Positions 10,150 to 20,766 of a stretch of 64,000 nt of DNA are shown here, one piece after another. This DNA is from Prorocentrum cordatum. Its lineage: Eukaryota; Sar; Dinophyceae; Prorocentrales; Prorocentraceae. The first letter of the stretch is position 1; every line of letters starts with the position of its first letter. Both the position numbers and the translations under genes were made by a program. Under the pieces are notes generated by a model. The model was not told where the DNA came from. It saw only the letters and a list, made by a program, of their open reading frames with translations, and made no database searches. The stretch lies in NCBI GenBank assembly GCA_963575745.1, contig CAUYUJ010020527.1:259464-323463 (forward strand), read 5' to 3'.

Positions 10150-10963
10150 CGCAGCCCGCGCCCATCGACACCCTCGAAACGGAGCTCCTTCTCCAAGAAG
10201 GCAAGGCCAATGGTTTTCTGCACGCCCTCGTCGAAGTAGCGGGGGCCCTTTCGAGCTCGCTCTCGACGAGGCCGCGCAGGCCGAACACCTTCTGGGCGCA
10301 AAGGTAACCCTGGCGCCCTGAATCGCGAGCGCCGCAGATGGCCCCAGCGGCCATCGCGATCTCACCAGGCAGAGCCCCCAGCGGCGGAGTCTCCATGGGC
10401 ATGTTTTGCAGCAGCAGCAACAGCGGCAGCCCGTCAATGTCACCCGACTGCATGCGGGCCGCCACGGCATCGCAGGACCCAGGGCCCCAGCCCTTCTGCG
10501 CGGCCGCGGCCAGCGCCAGGTAGAGGGCGCCCCGCGAGCCCACGGGCGCATCCGCCCAGATCTGCGCCCTGCCCCACTGGCAGATCTGGACGACCAGGCG
10601 AGCCTTCACGAGGCGAGGCCCCTAGCTGGCGAGCGACCAGCGCGCGCCCGCTGGCGCTATCCCACGGCGCTTACGCAGCAGCTCCTTCAGCACCTTGGCA
10701 AGCAGCTTCTCGTCGCCACCAGACTCGGCCAACTTGGGCCACCCCAACTTCATGGAAGTGTCTCAGAGCCTCTCATCGACGACGTTGAGGACGTCGCAGC
10801 GCAGCTCCTTCGACGCGTCTCTGTCCGCGAGTAGCACCCAGCGCAGCTTGAACCACGCGGCAAGGCCCTCGTCGCGACCCTTGAAATCCTTGCCGCGGCA
10901 GAGATCCACGCCGCGGGCTTGCTTCGGCTTCTTTCTGGGGCAGCGCGGAAGGTCGTCGAGCAA
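10150..10963 (-). pseudogene. Copia reverse transcriptase remnant
   Basis: From 10609 downward one frame gives ARLVVQ, then DAPVGSRGALYLALAAAA, QKGW, SCDAVAARMQSGDIDGLPLL, and GEIAMAAGAICGARDSGRQGY. This follows the Ty1/copia RT layout: the RLVVQG strand, the SPT.SR helix, motif A Asp followed by FLQ-like sequence, and the YG.R.A.R.WY motif. Here FLQ reads RMQ and WY reads GY. The next part (ERARKGPRYFDEGVQK) is in a different frame, and the expected VDD catalytic motif is not recoverable. Upstream, 10963-10763 carries a Lys/Asp-rich lead-in ending in a stop. Confidence 0.7.
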
Positions 10964-11249
10964 GGCCTGGCGCTTCGCAGCCTCCCGGCGCTCGGCCCCC
11001 AGAGGGCGGGCCCCGTCGCTGCGGCCCCGCTCCGCGGCGCGAAGAGCGTCTTCCAGCGCCGACTGGCGCTGGGCCTTCGGTGCTCATGGCTGCCGGACGT
11101 CCGCCGGCCTGCGAGCCGCGGTCTCGCGGTGACTCGACCGCGTCGATCTGCTCGGCGACCCCGGCAGACCCCCCGGTCATCTCGGAGCCAGAGCTGCCGG
11201 AGGCCCAGTCATCGTCGACTGGGCCTTCTACTAGCGCACGAGGAGCAGC
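10964..11249 (-). other. Copia inter-domain region
   Basis: GC-rich sequence between the integrase tail and RT. Both strands are open, mostly Arg/Ala/Gly-rich. No motif is identified. Confidence 0.35.
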
Positions 11250-11915
11250 TGGTTCAGCAGCAGGCGCGGGCCCAGCGGCAGGCGCAGACTCGGCGGAGGC
11301 ACCTGCGCCAGAAATGCGAATGGAATTTGGACTGGTGATAAAACAAATTGCGAATCTCCCCCGAAAGTGACGGCGCCGATCCGCTGCCGCTAGCTCGCCT
11401 GCTAGTTGCGATCAGCTCGTCGCCCTGCTTCCTGGCGAGAACGCGCGGTAGGGGCGCGCTTCCTGGTGGCGGCAGGCAGGTGAAGCTCGGCAACCCCATG
11501 GGGGGCGGTAAAACAATGATCGAGCTCGGTAGCGGCTGCGAGCTCGCACGCGCTCGCTTTGCTTTGGTGCTGGACAGAACCATGAAGTTGTCGGCCGGGC
11601 CATCCATCGGGCAGTCTCCTCCTCCGCCGCCTGGGCGCGGTGGCGGCCGCCACCCGCCTCCTCCTCCATCTGGAGTTGGCGGCCCGCCTCCGGGCGGGCG
11701 ACGGCCGTCGTCGGGCGGCGCGCCTGGCGGCGGCGGCGGGGGTCGACCCCCTCGAAGGGCCAGACGCAACAGGACGTGGTTCCAGGGCGCGATCTCCCCG
11801 TCGAGCGGCGGCCCGCCTGGGCGTTGGCCGAGCCAATGTACCCGATGATGACGGCGGGCCCATGCCACTGGAGCGCCCACTCCATCTTCGGACTGCCGTT
11901 CCTCTCCAGCAGCAC
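11250..11915 (-). pseudogene. Integrase C-terminal tail and Pro/Gly-rich linker
   Basis: Near 11895-11860 the minus strand reads ALQWHGPAVIIGYIG. This resembles the WHGP..VIG segment that follows the integrase core in this copia group (recalled), as part of the small C-terminal beta-barrel. Frameshifts follow at once. The rest (11640-11800) is a Pro/Gly/Arg linker with GGC and CCG runs. It ends before RT begins at about 10.96 kb. Confidence 0.5.
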
Positions 11916-11990
11916 ACCTGGTCATCGACTGGGCGGACTTCGGACACGCGCTGGGCGCCGTCGGCTGACGGCGATTATTTTGGAGGACAC

Positions 11991-12740
11991 TTAGTCCGAT
12001 GCTACCCGCTCGCGGGATGACAACCGTCCAGCGCTGACTACGAGACAATAGGGCAGTCGTACACCGCGCCCCAGGACCCACTGCGTCGGCGAATACCCCG
12101 ACAGGTTCACGCGGCTATTCGTGGCCAAGCACACGGACGCCAGCAACCACTGCACCTTGTGATCCTGTTCAGACCGGTCGAACACGAGGCTGCACTGGTC
12201 GATCAGCTTCAGGGCATGAATCTTGAACAACCCGCCATGGCGCTCCACCGTGGCGTTCCGCTGCGGGGCGGCCTCCGCAACGATCGTCAGCCTGCAACCA
12301 AGGCCCTCGAGCCCCATCCAAAAACTCGCTCTCGAACCCCCCCACATCAGACACAACCTGCGCGGGCGCCCCGAACGGCGCGGCCCAAACCCGAAAACAA
12401 CGGACGGGCGTCTCGCAGCGACGGCCCCGACCATGGTGGAGCCCGAGGCCAGGTCGACAACGTTGGTGGATGTCAGCGGGTTCCGGAGCCGTCGGCCAGC
12501 ATGAAGGTCGACGTTCGATGGATGCGCAGAAATCTCGATCCAGCCGATTTCGCCCTGGTAGATCGGGCAGCGGGCGCTGGTGCGAAACGCACACTTCGCA
12601 GTGGAGGTCCACGGCGGCCTCGACCGATCGCTGAGAGCCTCCCGCAATCCGAATCGCACGCGCCAGCGCGTCGTTGGACGGGCGCCCCCGCTCGGCGCGG
12701 CGCTGCATCGCGGCGGATTTCAGCGGGCGCATCACAAGAC
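11991..12740 (-). pseudogene. Copia integrase core remnant
   Basis: Retroviral-type integrases use an HHCC finger and a D,D(35)E core to join cDNA to the genome. The HCEVC of the finger is near 12625 in one frame. In the 12659-11991 frame, NVVDLASGSTMVGAVAAR gives the first Asp, and ATVERHGGLFKIHALKLID gives the catalytic Glu, followed by SGYSPTQWVLGRG, a typical post-core motif. The second Asp (VVSDVGGFESEF) is readable only in the neighbouring frame (12876-12169). At least two frameshifts therefore separate the triad. It is the best-preserved domain of the element. Confidence 0.75.
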
Positions 12741-12991
12741 CCCCGCCCCCCACAAGAAGAACATGAAACAAACCACACCGTCTAACGACGCGCAAACTGC
12801 AAACGGAAGCCGCTCGACAGTACGCCAACGACAACGCCGAATAACTTAATGCGAACGGCGCGCTGCTGCTGTGCACACCGACGTTTGGACTTGACGTTGC
12901 CTCGTGCTAACACACGATCACCGAGCCCTCTGGTTCCGGCGGCGGCGCGACAGGTCCTTGGGGGTGTAGTTCGAGCCCCTCGCCGCCGACA

Positions 12992-13693
12992 TCAGCAACC
13001 AGGACCGAACGATAGCCTCGGCCACCGCGGGCCTGGCCCTTGCCCTTGCCCTTGCCCTTGGGCGCCGAGCAGTCGGCGTCGCACGCCCAGCGCCCTGGCC
13101 CGCCGTAGTCCCAGCAGGTTGACGATTTCTGTTCCGTGATTTCTTCCACTGGTCGATGCTTTCCCGCAGCTCACCGCCCCTCGGCGCTTCTCAACGCGGG
13201 GCAGCGCCGCGCCTTCCACGGCCGCCGCGCGGTCGCGAGAGTGGCGGGCGCGCCCAGTCCTGAGAATGGACGTCGGGGAACTGTAGCGCTCATCAAGAAA
13301 ATAGCTGATGACACGCTCGCGTCGCGATGCACCCAGACCGGCCTTGCGCAGCAAGAACCATGCGGCCACGTCGTCGAGCTGGTTCAGGTCCACCTCGTTC
13401 TCGCATAGTTATCGCAATCCCAGATCGAACCTGCCGAGCCAATCTGTAATGCGCTCACCGTGGCGGCGGTGATGTTGACCTCTCTCGAAGAACTTCTCAA
13501 ACGTCTCGCCGTTGTGCACTGGCTTCTGCTGCCCGAATAATCTTTCCAGATGTCTTACGAATTTGTCGATGCCCCTAACATTGCCGTCACGCTTCGACTC
13601 TGCTGGATCTTCAATGTCGGCGTCCGCTGGTGGATCTAAATATGTTTCCTCCATGTTGAGCTCCGCAGACCGCGTGGTATTTGTCAGCTGCAA
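12992..13693 (-). pseudogene. Copia gag, capsid-like region with in-frame stop
   Basis: From 13693 the frame reads through GIDKFVRHLERLFG, FEKFFERGQHHRRHGERITD and WLGRFDLGLR, meets a TAA at 13409-13411, and continues in the same frame with LNQLDDVAAWFLLRKAGL. This is the F....QR.GE.ITDWL.RF followed by LLRKAGL pattern of copia-type gag (UBN2-like, recalled). Gag forms the virus-like particle around the RNA. One nonsense codon breaks an otherwise open capsid region, and a frameshift follows before the zinc knuckle. Confidence 0.65.
13040..13149 (-). pseudogene. Degenerate gag zinc knuckle
   Basis: The minus frame from 13149 gives STCWDYGGPGRWACDADC followed by SAPKGKGKGKG. A CCHC knuckle reads C-X2-C-X4-H-X4-C. 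Here the second Cys is Tyr and the His is Arg, while the first and last Cys and the G.W spacing are kept. It could no longer bind zinc normally. The Gly-Lys tract after it would be basic and RNA-binding. Confidence 0.6.
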
Positions 13694-13696
13694 GAC

Positions 13697-13978
13697 CTAG
13701 GTAAAGCCAGGCATCTCGAAACTTTCAATTTCACGCTGAAATTCCACAACTGGAGTTCCTGCTTGTGCTTGCGTTCGTTCGACAGGTCGCATCTCCAGCT
13801 CGGGACCACGGAGTAATCCCCAAACGACCGGTCGCTCTGAGATACACCTATCAAGCTGGCGATGATGTCGCTGATGCTGATGACGTCGCTGATGCTGGCA
13901 AGGTCGAGGCTGTAGAGGTGGAGGCGGGCGTCGCAAACGCTGGCGGAGAGGCAGTGGGTGTAGATGCTTGCGTCTCAA
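13697..13978 (-). pseudogene. Copia gag N-terminal region
   Basis: An open frame of 93 codons just upstream of the capsid-like frame, starting with a His/Gln/Arg-rich stretch from a GATGATGCTGACGTC-like repeat (13860-13905 plus) and ending FQREIESFEMPGFT. A stop separates it from the next frame. It is assigned to gag by position only. Confidence 0.4.
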
Positions 13979-14128
13979 ACGCTGGCGACGATGCTTTCGG
14001 CGAACAGCAGGAAGCCGCTGGGCTTCGATTCCAGTGTGGAGGGACGCGTCGCTGACGTCGTCATGTCGAAGAGATGGACGGCCCGTAGACTGGGACAGCG
14101 AGCCTCACTCCAAGCTGCCACTGTGGTA

Positions 14129-14290
14129 TGGAAGATCGCGGTGTCATGGCTGATCGCACTCTCGCTGAGAGGATTGCGTAGCTCAATCAGCCAAGGACCC
14201 TGAAAACGTTTGGGCCAAGGTAGGCGATAGTAAAGCGGGTGAGAGCAGCAAGAGCAGGAGCAGGAAGAGGGCGCGCAATAGAATCACAGG
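14129..14290. repeat. LTR-like terminal repeat, high-coordinate copy
   Basis: It starts TGGAAGATCGCGG like the copy at 7431 and stays alignable to about 14275. It would be the 5' LTR of the minus-strand element, about 150 bp from the gag frame. Its outer end (around CAATAGAATCACA) abuts the foldback remnant. Confidence 0.65.
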
Positions 14291-14426
14291 AGGATCACAC
14301 CGCATCGCCGACGGCAGGATCGAGAAGATCGGGCTCCAGCTCGAGACGCATCGCCGTTGCATCGGCGATGCGGCGCGACCCTCCGACAACTCCAGCCCCT
14401 CTTGGGAGGCGTGGACGAAGCTCGAT
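14288..14426. repeat. Foldback family 1, copy C (left arm truncated)
   Basis: AGGAGGATCACACCGCATCGCCGA (inner left arm) is followed by a ~50-bp spacer and then a full right arm with GCATCGGCGATGCGGCGCGACCC and TCCGACAAC. The outer left arm is absent here but present at 7383-7430, on the other side of the copia element. Confidence 0.7.
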
Positions 14427-14640
14427 CCTCGAACCTCGATCCTCTGCGGGCCGTCTGCCTGTCCGCCCCGCTGTCAAATCGCCCGTCTGTCCACTCGCTC
14501 TGCCGCGCTGTCCACCCTGGCAGCAGCCCGTCCCGCCGTATGCTCCTATGCTCCTCACCCCACCAGCACCCCGTCCGTACTCTCCCGCCCCCCTCCCCTC
14601 TTCCCAGACCGTCTCAAGCACGACTGGAAGTCTTTCCCGG
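14427..14640. other. Unassigned
   Basis: GC-rich with no recognised gene. It contains CCTCGAACCTCGATCC words also seen near 7200 and 59000. Confidence 0.4.
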
Positions 14641-14895
14641 TCGTCGGCCTCTGGAGGCCCTCGAAGGACCCCAGGGTCGTCAAAAATCTGCTCGGGACGA
14701 AAAACTTGTCCCGAGGAAGAGGTCTAGACCTCTGGGGGCCTTTGAAGGACCCCGTGACCGTCAAAAATCTGCTCGGGACGAAAAACTAGTCCCTGGGAAG
14801 AGGTCTAGACCTCTGGGGGCCCTCGAAGGACCCCAGGGTCGTCAAAATCTGCTCGTGACGAAAAACTAGTCCCCGGGAAGAGGTCTAGACCTCTG
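14641..14895. repeat. 80/81-bp tandem repeat, three copies
   Basis: The palindrome AGGTCTAGACCT recurs at about 14720, 14801 and 14881. Between them are GGCC.TCGAAGGACCCC, GTCGTCAAAA.TCTGCTCG and GACGAAAAACTAGTCCC. The unit is not a multiple of three. Confidence 0.9.
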
Positions 14896-15062
14896 GAGGT
14901 CCACGCTGCACGCTGTCGGGTGTCTGGAGCCCTCCCCTCCCCTCCGTCGCCCTCCTCCCTCTACCCCTCCCCGTCGCAACGAGGAGCTAAGTATCTCCAC
15001 TACGAGTGACATACAAGCTGGATACATCCGAAGTTCAACCATGTGCGTTTCAAGAGGCATGC
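14896..15062. other. Unassigned
   Basis: A pyrimidine-rich patch (CCCTCCCCTCCCCTCCGTCGCC) followed by mixed sequence. No gene is seen. Confidence 0.4.
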
Positions 15063-15239
15063 GCGAGTCAGGGCTCTGGATCTGTACGATGTGGCACGTC
15101 ATGGTTAAGACAATGGAGGACAGGCTATGTGTGAGCCGCGTTTGATGAAGGCGAGTCAGGGCTCTGGATCTGTACGATGTGGCGCGGCATGGTTAAGACA
15201 ATGGAGGATAAGCTAAAAGTGAGCCGCGTTTGGTGAAGC
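15063..15239. repeat. 88-bp tandem duplication
   Basis: Two adjacent copies start GCGAGTCAGGGCTCTGGATC at 15063 and 15151 and differ at only a few positions. This suggests a fairly recent duplication. Confidence 0.9.
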
Positions 15240-15279
15240 TGTCACTCGAATACAACTGCTCCGATCTGGGGAAGAAATG

Positions 15280-16310
15280 CCAGCGTGTGGACCCCAAGAC
15301 GCTTCCAGGCGGCTGCCCGGACAAGTAAGGCTGGTACCCTATAGGCGGGACACTATAGGGCCCCCTGGACGGGGAGGGGAGGGGGCACGCAAAAAAAGAG
15401 TTAAAAACATGTGGCCCTGCAGGCGGGACCCCATGCGTAACTGCGAAGAAGCCCGCAAGTAGGGCTTTCCCAAGGCCTGGGACCTTGCAAACGGGACCCG
15501 GGTGCTCCACCGGAAAAAAAGCCGCAATGCACAGAGACTACGGCAAGCGCATTGTGAGCGGGACTCTGTCGACACGCGGGAAAGCGTCACAATGCAGGGC
15601 GACTGAGGCCGTGGGCCTGCTAAGGCTGGGATTAGAGATTTCTGCCGCCTGGGGAACCGATCTCCCAGGACCCCAGGCGGGATGTGTCTGGGCCCCAGGG
15701 GGGCCCAGACCATATCCACTGGCCTCCCGAGGAAGAGCGGCTCTCCAGGCGGTGGATGTGCATTTTGAACTCGCGGCCTCAGACCTGCGGGCTCATCCAA
15801 TGCGCAACCGCGAACGAGCCGCAGCGCAGGACAAACGAGGCTGAGACCCTACGGGCGGCAGCAGCCGGAGGGAGGCCGCACCGCAGAGCTATTGAGCCAA
15901 GGACCCCGTGCGCGGGATCTTGAGCGCAACACGACAGAAGCCGCACCGTTCGCAGGCCCCGAAAGAAAAGCAGGGACCATGGGGACAGGATCCGATGCAC
16001 AACCGGACAGAGGCAGAGCTGCTAAGGCTGGGACCCGATGGGCATGCGCGAACCCTTCTGGCACCCAGAATGGAACCGCGACGCTATCCGCGGCCAGGAG
16101 GAGCTCTTTCTGGTTGCCAGGCGTTGCGGCTCATTTCCACCTGGCTATGCGGCCCCGCGGATGGGGCCTGCGAGCCTCAGGTACCCTGCACTGCGCGGCC
16201 TCGAAACCGCAGCGCAAGGCAATTGAGAAAGGAGCCTTATGGGCGCGACCCTGTTCTTGGCGCGATGAAGGGCCCCTCTGGTACCTACGACCAGGCGCCA
16301 AGTAAGCGTC
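15280..16310. repeat. Degenerate GGGACC/GCCGCA-type repeat region
   Basis: Words such as GGCTGGGACCC, GCGGGACCCCATGCG, ATGCGCAACCGCGA and GAAGCCGCA recur at irregular spacing through about 1 kb. It looks like an old tandem array of roughly 55-80 bp that has lost register. Overlapping ORFs on both strands have no recognisable motif. Confidence 0.5.
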
Positions 16311-17090
16311 CTGGCAGCTACCAGCACTGTTTGCAAAACAAAACGCTTGATTGCTCAATGGGATCGAAGAGAGTCGACGCCGAGCATGAGCAAGCTGTGG
16401 TCTGGTCAATGATGGACGGAACAATACTGAAAGACTGATCTGACGAATCACCCTCGCCAGTGGCAAACGGTATCAAAAAGTATCCACTCGGGAAGTCGCA
16501 GCTGTGCCAGCAGAGGCTGACATGACAGATGATCTGGCAGTTCATGCATTCATTCTTCAACTCATACACCTTTTTTCCGCCCCTTCGTCATCCTCTCCTC
16601 CACCTTTCCAGATGTTCGACGTCACGATTCGTTCGTAACGTGGGCCCCTGGGGTTCTCGAGCCGACAAGCTTTTCATTCCGAACCGTTGTTGGTTGCCCT
16701 GAAGCCCGGCACGGGGCCATGTACGCCCAAAGTGACGGAAAAACAGCCGCCATTGACTACTGGTGGCGAAGGCGGCCTGGATCATCCTCGTGCCAGACAA
16801 GCAAGTCGCGGGGGCGCCTCGGAAACGAAGCAGAGCCATTCCCAGAGGCGCTGCCGTTGCCATCGGCCTGGGCTGCGGCACGCGACTGCAGGGCACCATC
16901 CATACTTCTTCCGACGCTAGACTTGTGCACCCGCGCGCACGCACGCGCGCACCCCAACCGTAACGCTTCGGCCCGAGAGACGCTTCGAGCTGCGAGCGGC
17001 GCGGCCTACTGCACCGAGTTGATCCTTTGAAAAAAAACATGTGTTTGAGCAAGGGGTCGGGGCCACAACGAAGTGGTCGAATTACACATG
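16311..17090. other. Unassigned
   Basis: Mixed composition with several overlapping ORFs on both strands. The minus-strand ORF ending at 16588 is long only because it continues through the CA tract. No gene is supported. Confidence 0.35.
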
Positions 17091-17226
17091 CCCACACACA
17101 CACACACACGCAGGCGCACTCGCACTCGCATTCGCACTCGCACTCGCACACGCACGCGCACACGCTCACGCACACGCACACGCACGCACGCACGCACGCA
17201 CGCATGCACGCACGCACGCACGCAAT

Positions 17227-17260
<34 letters not shown>

Positions 17261-17271
17261 CACAAACACAA

Positions 17272-17302
<31 letters not shown>

Positions 17303-17355
17303 CACGCACACACGCACACACGCACACGCAAACATACACATACACACACACACTG

Positions 17356-17388
<33 letters not shown>

Positions 17389-17585
17389 CAAACAAATACA
17401 CACATACTCACACACACACACACACTCTTACAGACACACACACAGACACACACACACACAAACAAACAAACAAACAAACGAAAAAACAAACAACCAAACA
17501 CGCGCACACACACATACACATACACACACACACACTCAAGAGCACACACACACACAACCACACACAAGCACAGACACACACTTTT
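17091..17585. repeat. (CA)n / CACG microsatellite
   Basis: About 490 bp of CA repeats with CACGCA, CAAACA and CATACA variants. Both strands are open across it (His/Thr or Val/Cys repeats). Confidence 0.95.
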
Positions 17586-17855
17586 GGCGGTCGCGGCCTC
17601 GCACGAGGCGACGACATGAAACAAGTCAATTACGGCGGCCGAAACTTAAACCAGCGCGCGCGCGCGGGCCGGCTCAAACTGGGGCAGCACAGTGTCATCT
17701 GGCCGCGCACTCGCGCACTGGCCGACGCCCATGGGGACATCTCAAGCGGGGGAGGCACAGTGGCCTCCTGCACGACGAGCACGGTCAACAAAATGCCAGG
17801 GGGCGCCACCGCCCGGCTTGCCTCCACTGCAGGCCCGACACACACACACACACAG
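17586..17855. other. Unassigned
   Basis: GC-rich DNA ending in a short CACACA tract (17838-17855). No gene is seen. Confidence 0.4.
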
Positions 17856-19092
17856 TCACACACCTTTCGGTCGTCGCGAGCGGGCGACTCGCCACACAGC
17901 AAGACGCGCCGCGCGAAGGACCGCGCGCGCGCCCCGTTGCCAGAAGAGAGGCAAGGACAGGCGAGACGACCGACCCTTCACGGGGTAATGGTCAAGTGCG
18001 GCGCCAGGGCAGCGAGGCAGCGGGCAGGCGCTGGCGGGCGGCGAGCCGCCGCGGAAGAATGGCGCCAGAGATGGAAGAGCCCGGCACGTAGCGCGGCGCC
18101 GCCCGCTGCAAGGCATGCACGAAGCATAAAAGACGTCCTGCGCATGCATGAGGGGGAGGCCGCGCGCGGCGAGCCCGACGGCCACCCCGAACTCCGCCGA
18201 CATAGGGACTGCCTTCGAGGAGGCAGCGGGAATAGCGCCACGGAGGATGGGGTAGGCGAACGATGTCCTGCTCGTCTCTGGAAGTCCAGCTGGCGGCGGG
18301 GACGTCGCCAACTAGCAGGGCCCGCAAGCGCTGCACTGACTCGCCCAGGAGGCTTGCATCACCATCCTAGAGTCTGGCGGAGAAGGGAGTGGTGGAGCAG
18401 GCTCCCGGCCCCCGCGGCATGGTGGCGCGCGCTGTCGCTTGGCGCGCGAATGGGCCCCCCCCAGGCGAGGGCGTAGGGAGCGCGGTCGAAGGGAACCGCG
18501 AGCTGCCCAATCGCCGCCGGCATCATCTCAGGGCCGAGCGCGGTCACGCCGACCGCGTGGAGCGCGGCGGGGGAGGGGGCGCCGTTTGGCAGGCCGTGGA
18601 CGGCGACGGCAGGGGGGGCGGCCGTTCGAGCGCGACCAGCTGCGCTGGGCCGCGGAGGAGGCCCAGCCAGTGACTGAGCGCGGCGAGCGGGGCACCGCCG
18701 CGGTCAGCGGCGACGATCACCACAGGCGGGCCCTCGCGGCAGGCGCGCGACGCGGCCCCATCAAGGATTGCCGCGACCCCCCAGCAGGCCCAGCCGCCCG
18801 GCAGGAGGACTTCGCAGGCCAACGCGCAGACGCACTCCGTGCCCAGGAGAAACGCGGGCGAGATGGTCAGCACCGCTCCGAGGGCAAGGACGGACTTGGC
18901 GAGGAGGACAGGCGGGACGCTTGGCCCCCTGCGCCCCGGGACGAGCCTCCAGGGAAGAGGGGCGAGCTTCCGGGCCCACTGGGCGGGAATCCGGCAAATC
19001 CACGCTGGCCACGGGGCCCGGGGCAGCGGGCAAGGCGGGGGCGGGGCCGGCTGTCCAGGCGGGCCGCGCGGCGCGGGGCCAGCACGCGCCAC
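17856..19092 (-). pseudogene. Possible decayed coding region, unrecognised
   Basis: Minus-strand frames here look more protein-like than the plus frames. Examples are VLALGAVLTISPAFLLG and PPVVIVAADRGGAPLAALSH within 19092-18544, MMPAAIGQLAVPFDRAPYAL within 18547-18359, and FAYPILRGAIPAASSKAVPM within 18311-17856. They lie in different frames, so any gene is broken. I do not recognise the family; a retroelement remnant is possible. Equal openness of the plus strand in GC-rich DNA keeps confidence low. Confidence 0.3.
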
Positions 19093-20766
19093 GGGGAGCG
19101 CGCTGCCCCTGGCCGATCAGAACCAGAACAGGAGGTGGCAGGCGGACGGCGGCAAGGAAGGACTCCGCCATGGCCGCCACGGCCTGGGAGCTGCGGAGTA
19201 GAACCCGGAGGGCACCTACGGGGACGGGGCTGCACTGCCCCCCGACGTACTGGTTCGCCTTGGACGTTGCCGAAGCCGCCGAGGCTTCGGCGCCCACGAT
19301 GCCTGCATGAAATTGGCGAGCCAGGCCAGGAGCGCAGCGCCCAGCCCGTCTTGCTCCCACGCAGTGAGGGCGACGCGGAGGCGGGAGGACAGGAAGGCCC
19401 AGATGCGCATACTGAGCCATGCCCATGGGTTAATGCCGCGATTACTGCGTCGCGGGGCTCGGTGGCGCAGCGCGTCGGAGTTCGCGCCAAGGCCAGATCC
19501 ACGTCAGATAGCTGGCCGTCAGGGGTGAAGGGTCAACCCACGATGGGGAACTGTTCTGCGGAGGAAAACGGGAAGTCGGTGAGTGAGAGGGCAAAGGCCG
19601 CTGGAGCTCCACCCTCGGCGATCCGCGCGCGCGACGGCGCGTTCCTAGACAACACCGTCTAGGCCCCCCCATCAACAGCGGGGGCGCGCGCGGGGCGGCC
19701 TCCCCAGAGTCGAGCGGCAGATCGCGGGCCATCCTCTGGAGCAGCGCCAGGGCGCCACCCTAGGCGCCTACGCCGCACCCAGTCCTGGGCGATAGGGCAG
19801 ATCGCACATGCAGGGAGGGGCGCTTGGAGGAAGGAAGGATAGAGGGCGGCGGGCGCGCCGGGCTCGACGGTGGCCCACATGACCGCGCAGAAAAGCCCGC
19901 CCGGCGGCGCGCGCGCCGATCGGCCGAGGCGCGGTCAAAAAAAGCGGCGGCCGCGCGTGCTCAGCGTCTGCGAAGCCGCTTCGAGGACCACGCTCATCGG
20001 CGTCGCGCCGAGCGACCCGGCGCGCCTGCAACCTTTCCCCGAGGTCGGAGTCGATCGGGGAGCCCCTCGGTGAGGAAGGGGGCAGGAGGACGTCCTGGCA
20101 CTGGTCCGGAAGAGTGCAGAGGCGGTCCTCTCCTCGGCCCCTCGACTTCGGGGGTCGACACCCGCCCTGGGATGAGTAGCCAGGCTGCGGCCTGGAAGAG
20201 CCAGGGAGAGCGGGAGCGAGGGCGGCCTGGGCTCAACAAAGCGGTAGGGCGCCTCTAAGCAGGAGGCACCGCACAGGCAGAACCAAGTCTGCAACCTGCA
20301 CATCCCAGCGCGAGCGCGTCCACGGCGAGAATGGGATGGCACGGGGCCTGTCGGCCCCGTGGCACATCCAGGCAAGCGCCTCTGCAGCGCTGCTTTGCAG
20401 CCTGGGTCGGAGGTCTTCGCGCGGGGAGTCACAGTCGTGGAGCTGCTGCTGGAGGAGCGCGGCCATCCGCCTGTCTGAGTCGGGCCATCAGGCTGCGATA
20501 AGCGGCCCCGGGCGGTCGGCGCGCCCTGCGCCGAGCTGGCGGTCGCCAGGGAGGCCGCCACCGTCAGAGCGGTGCCTCTGGGAGACTCGGAGCCGAGGCG
20601 CTGGAGGAGAGGTGGAATCAGGGAGCGGGGACATGGGAGGGGAGGGCGAGGCACCAAAGGAGGGGCAGTGGCAGGGGCCGATCGCCGACCGCGAGCACCC
20701 TTGCACCCTGCCGTCGTCGTCAGGCCACAGTCCACACAAGGTCTCACCAAAATTCACCGAGCGGCT
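19093..20766. other. Unassigned GC-rich stretch
   Basis: Very GC-rich with long ORFs on both strands, Arg/Pro/Gly/Ala-rich and without motifs. No repeat structure was recognised. Confidence 0.35.

Larger units (their letters stand above)
7431..14290 (-). mobile_element. Decayed Ty1/copia-type LTR retrotransposon
   Basis: Reading the minus strand from 13978 down, I find in order: a gag region, a zinc-knuckle remnant followed by a GKGKGKG tract, integrase, reverse transcriptase, an RNase H-like end, and a tail with one hydrophobic segment. Integrase before RT is the Ty1/copia order. Diverged direct repeats at 7431 and 14129, both starting TG, fit LTRs and give a length near 6.9 kb. Every domain carries frameshifts or stops, so the copy is dead. 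I saw no clear primer-binding site, polypurine tract or protease motif. The family resemblance to dinoflagellate copia elements is recalled, not searched. Confidence 0.75.

Noticed and set aside
17041-18476. 467-codon plus ORF starting in the CA tract
   Set aside because: The first half is His/Thr from CACACA and the second half is Arg/Ala-rich antisense to more protein-like minus frames.
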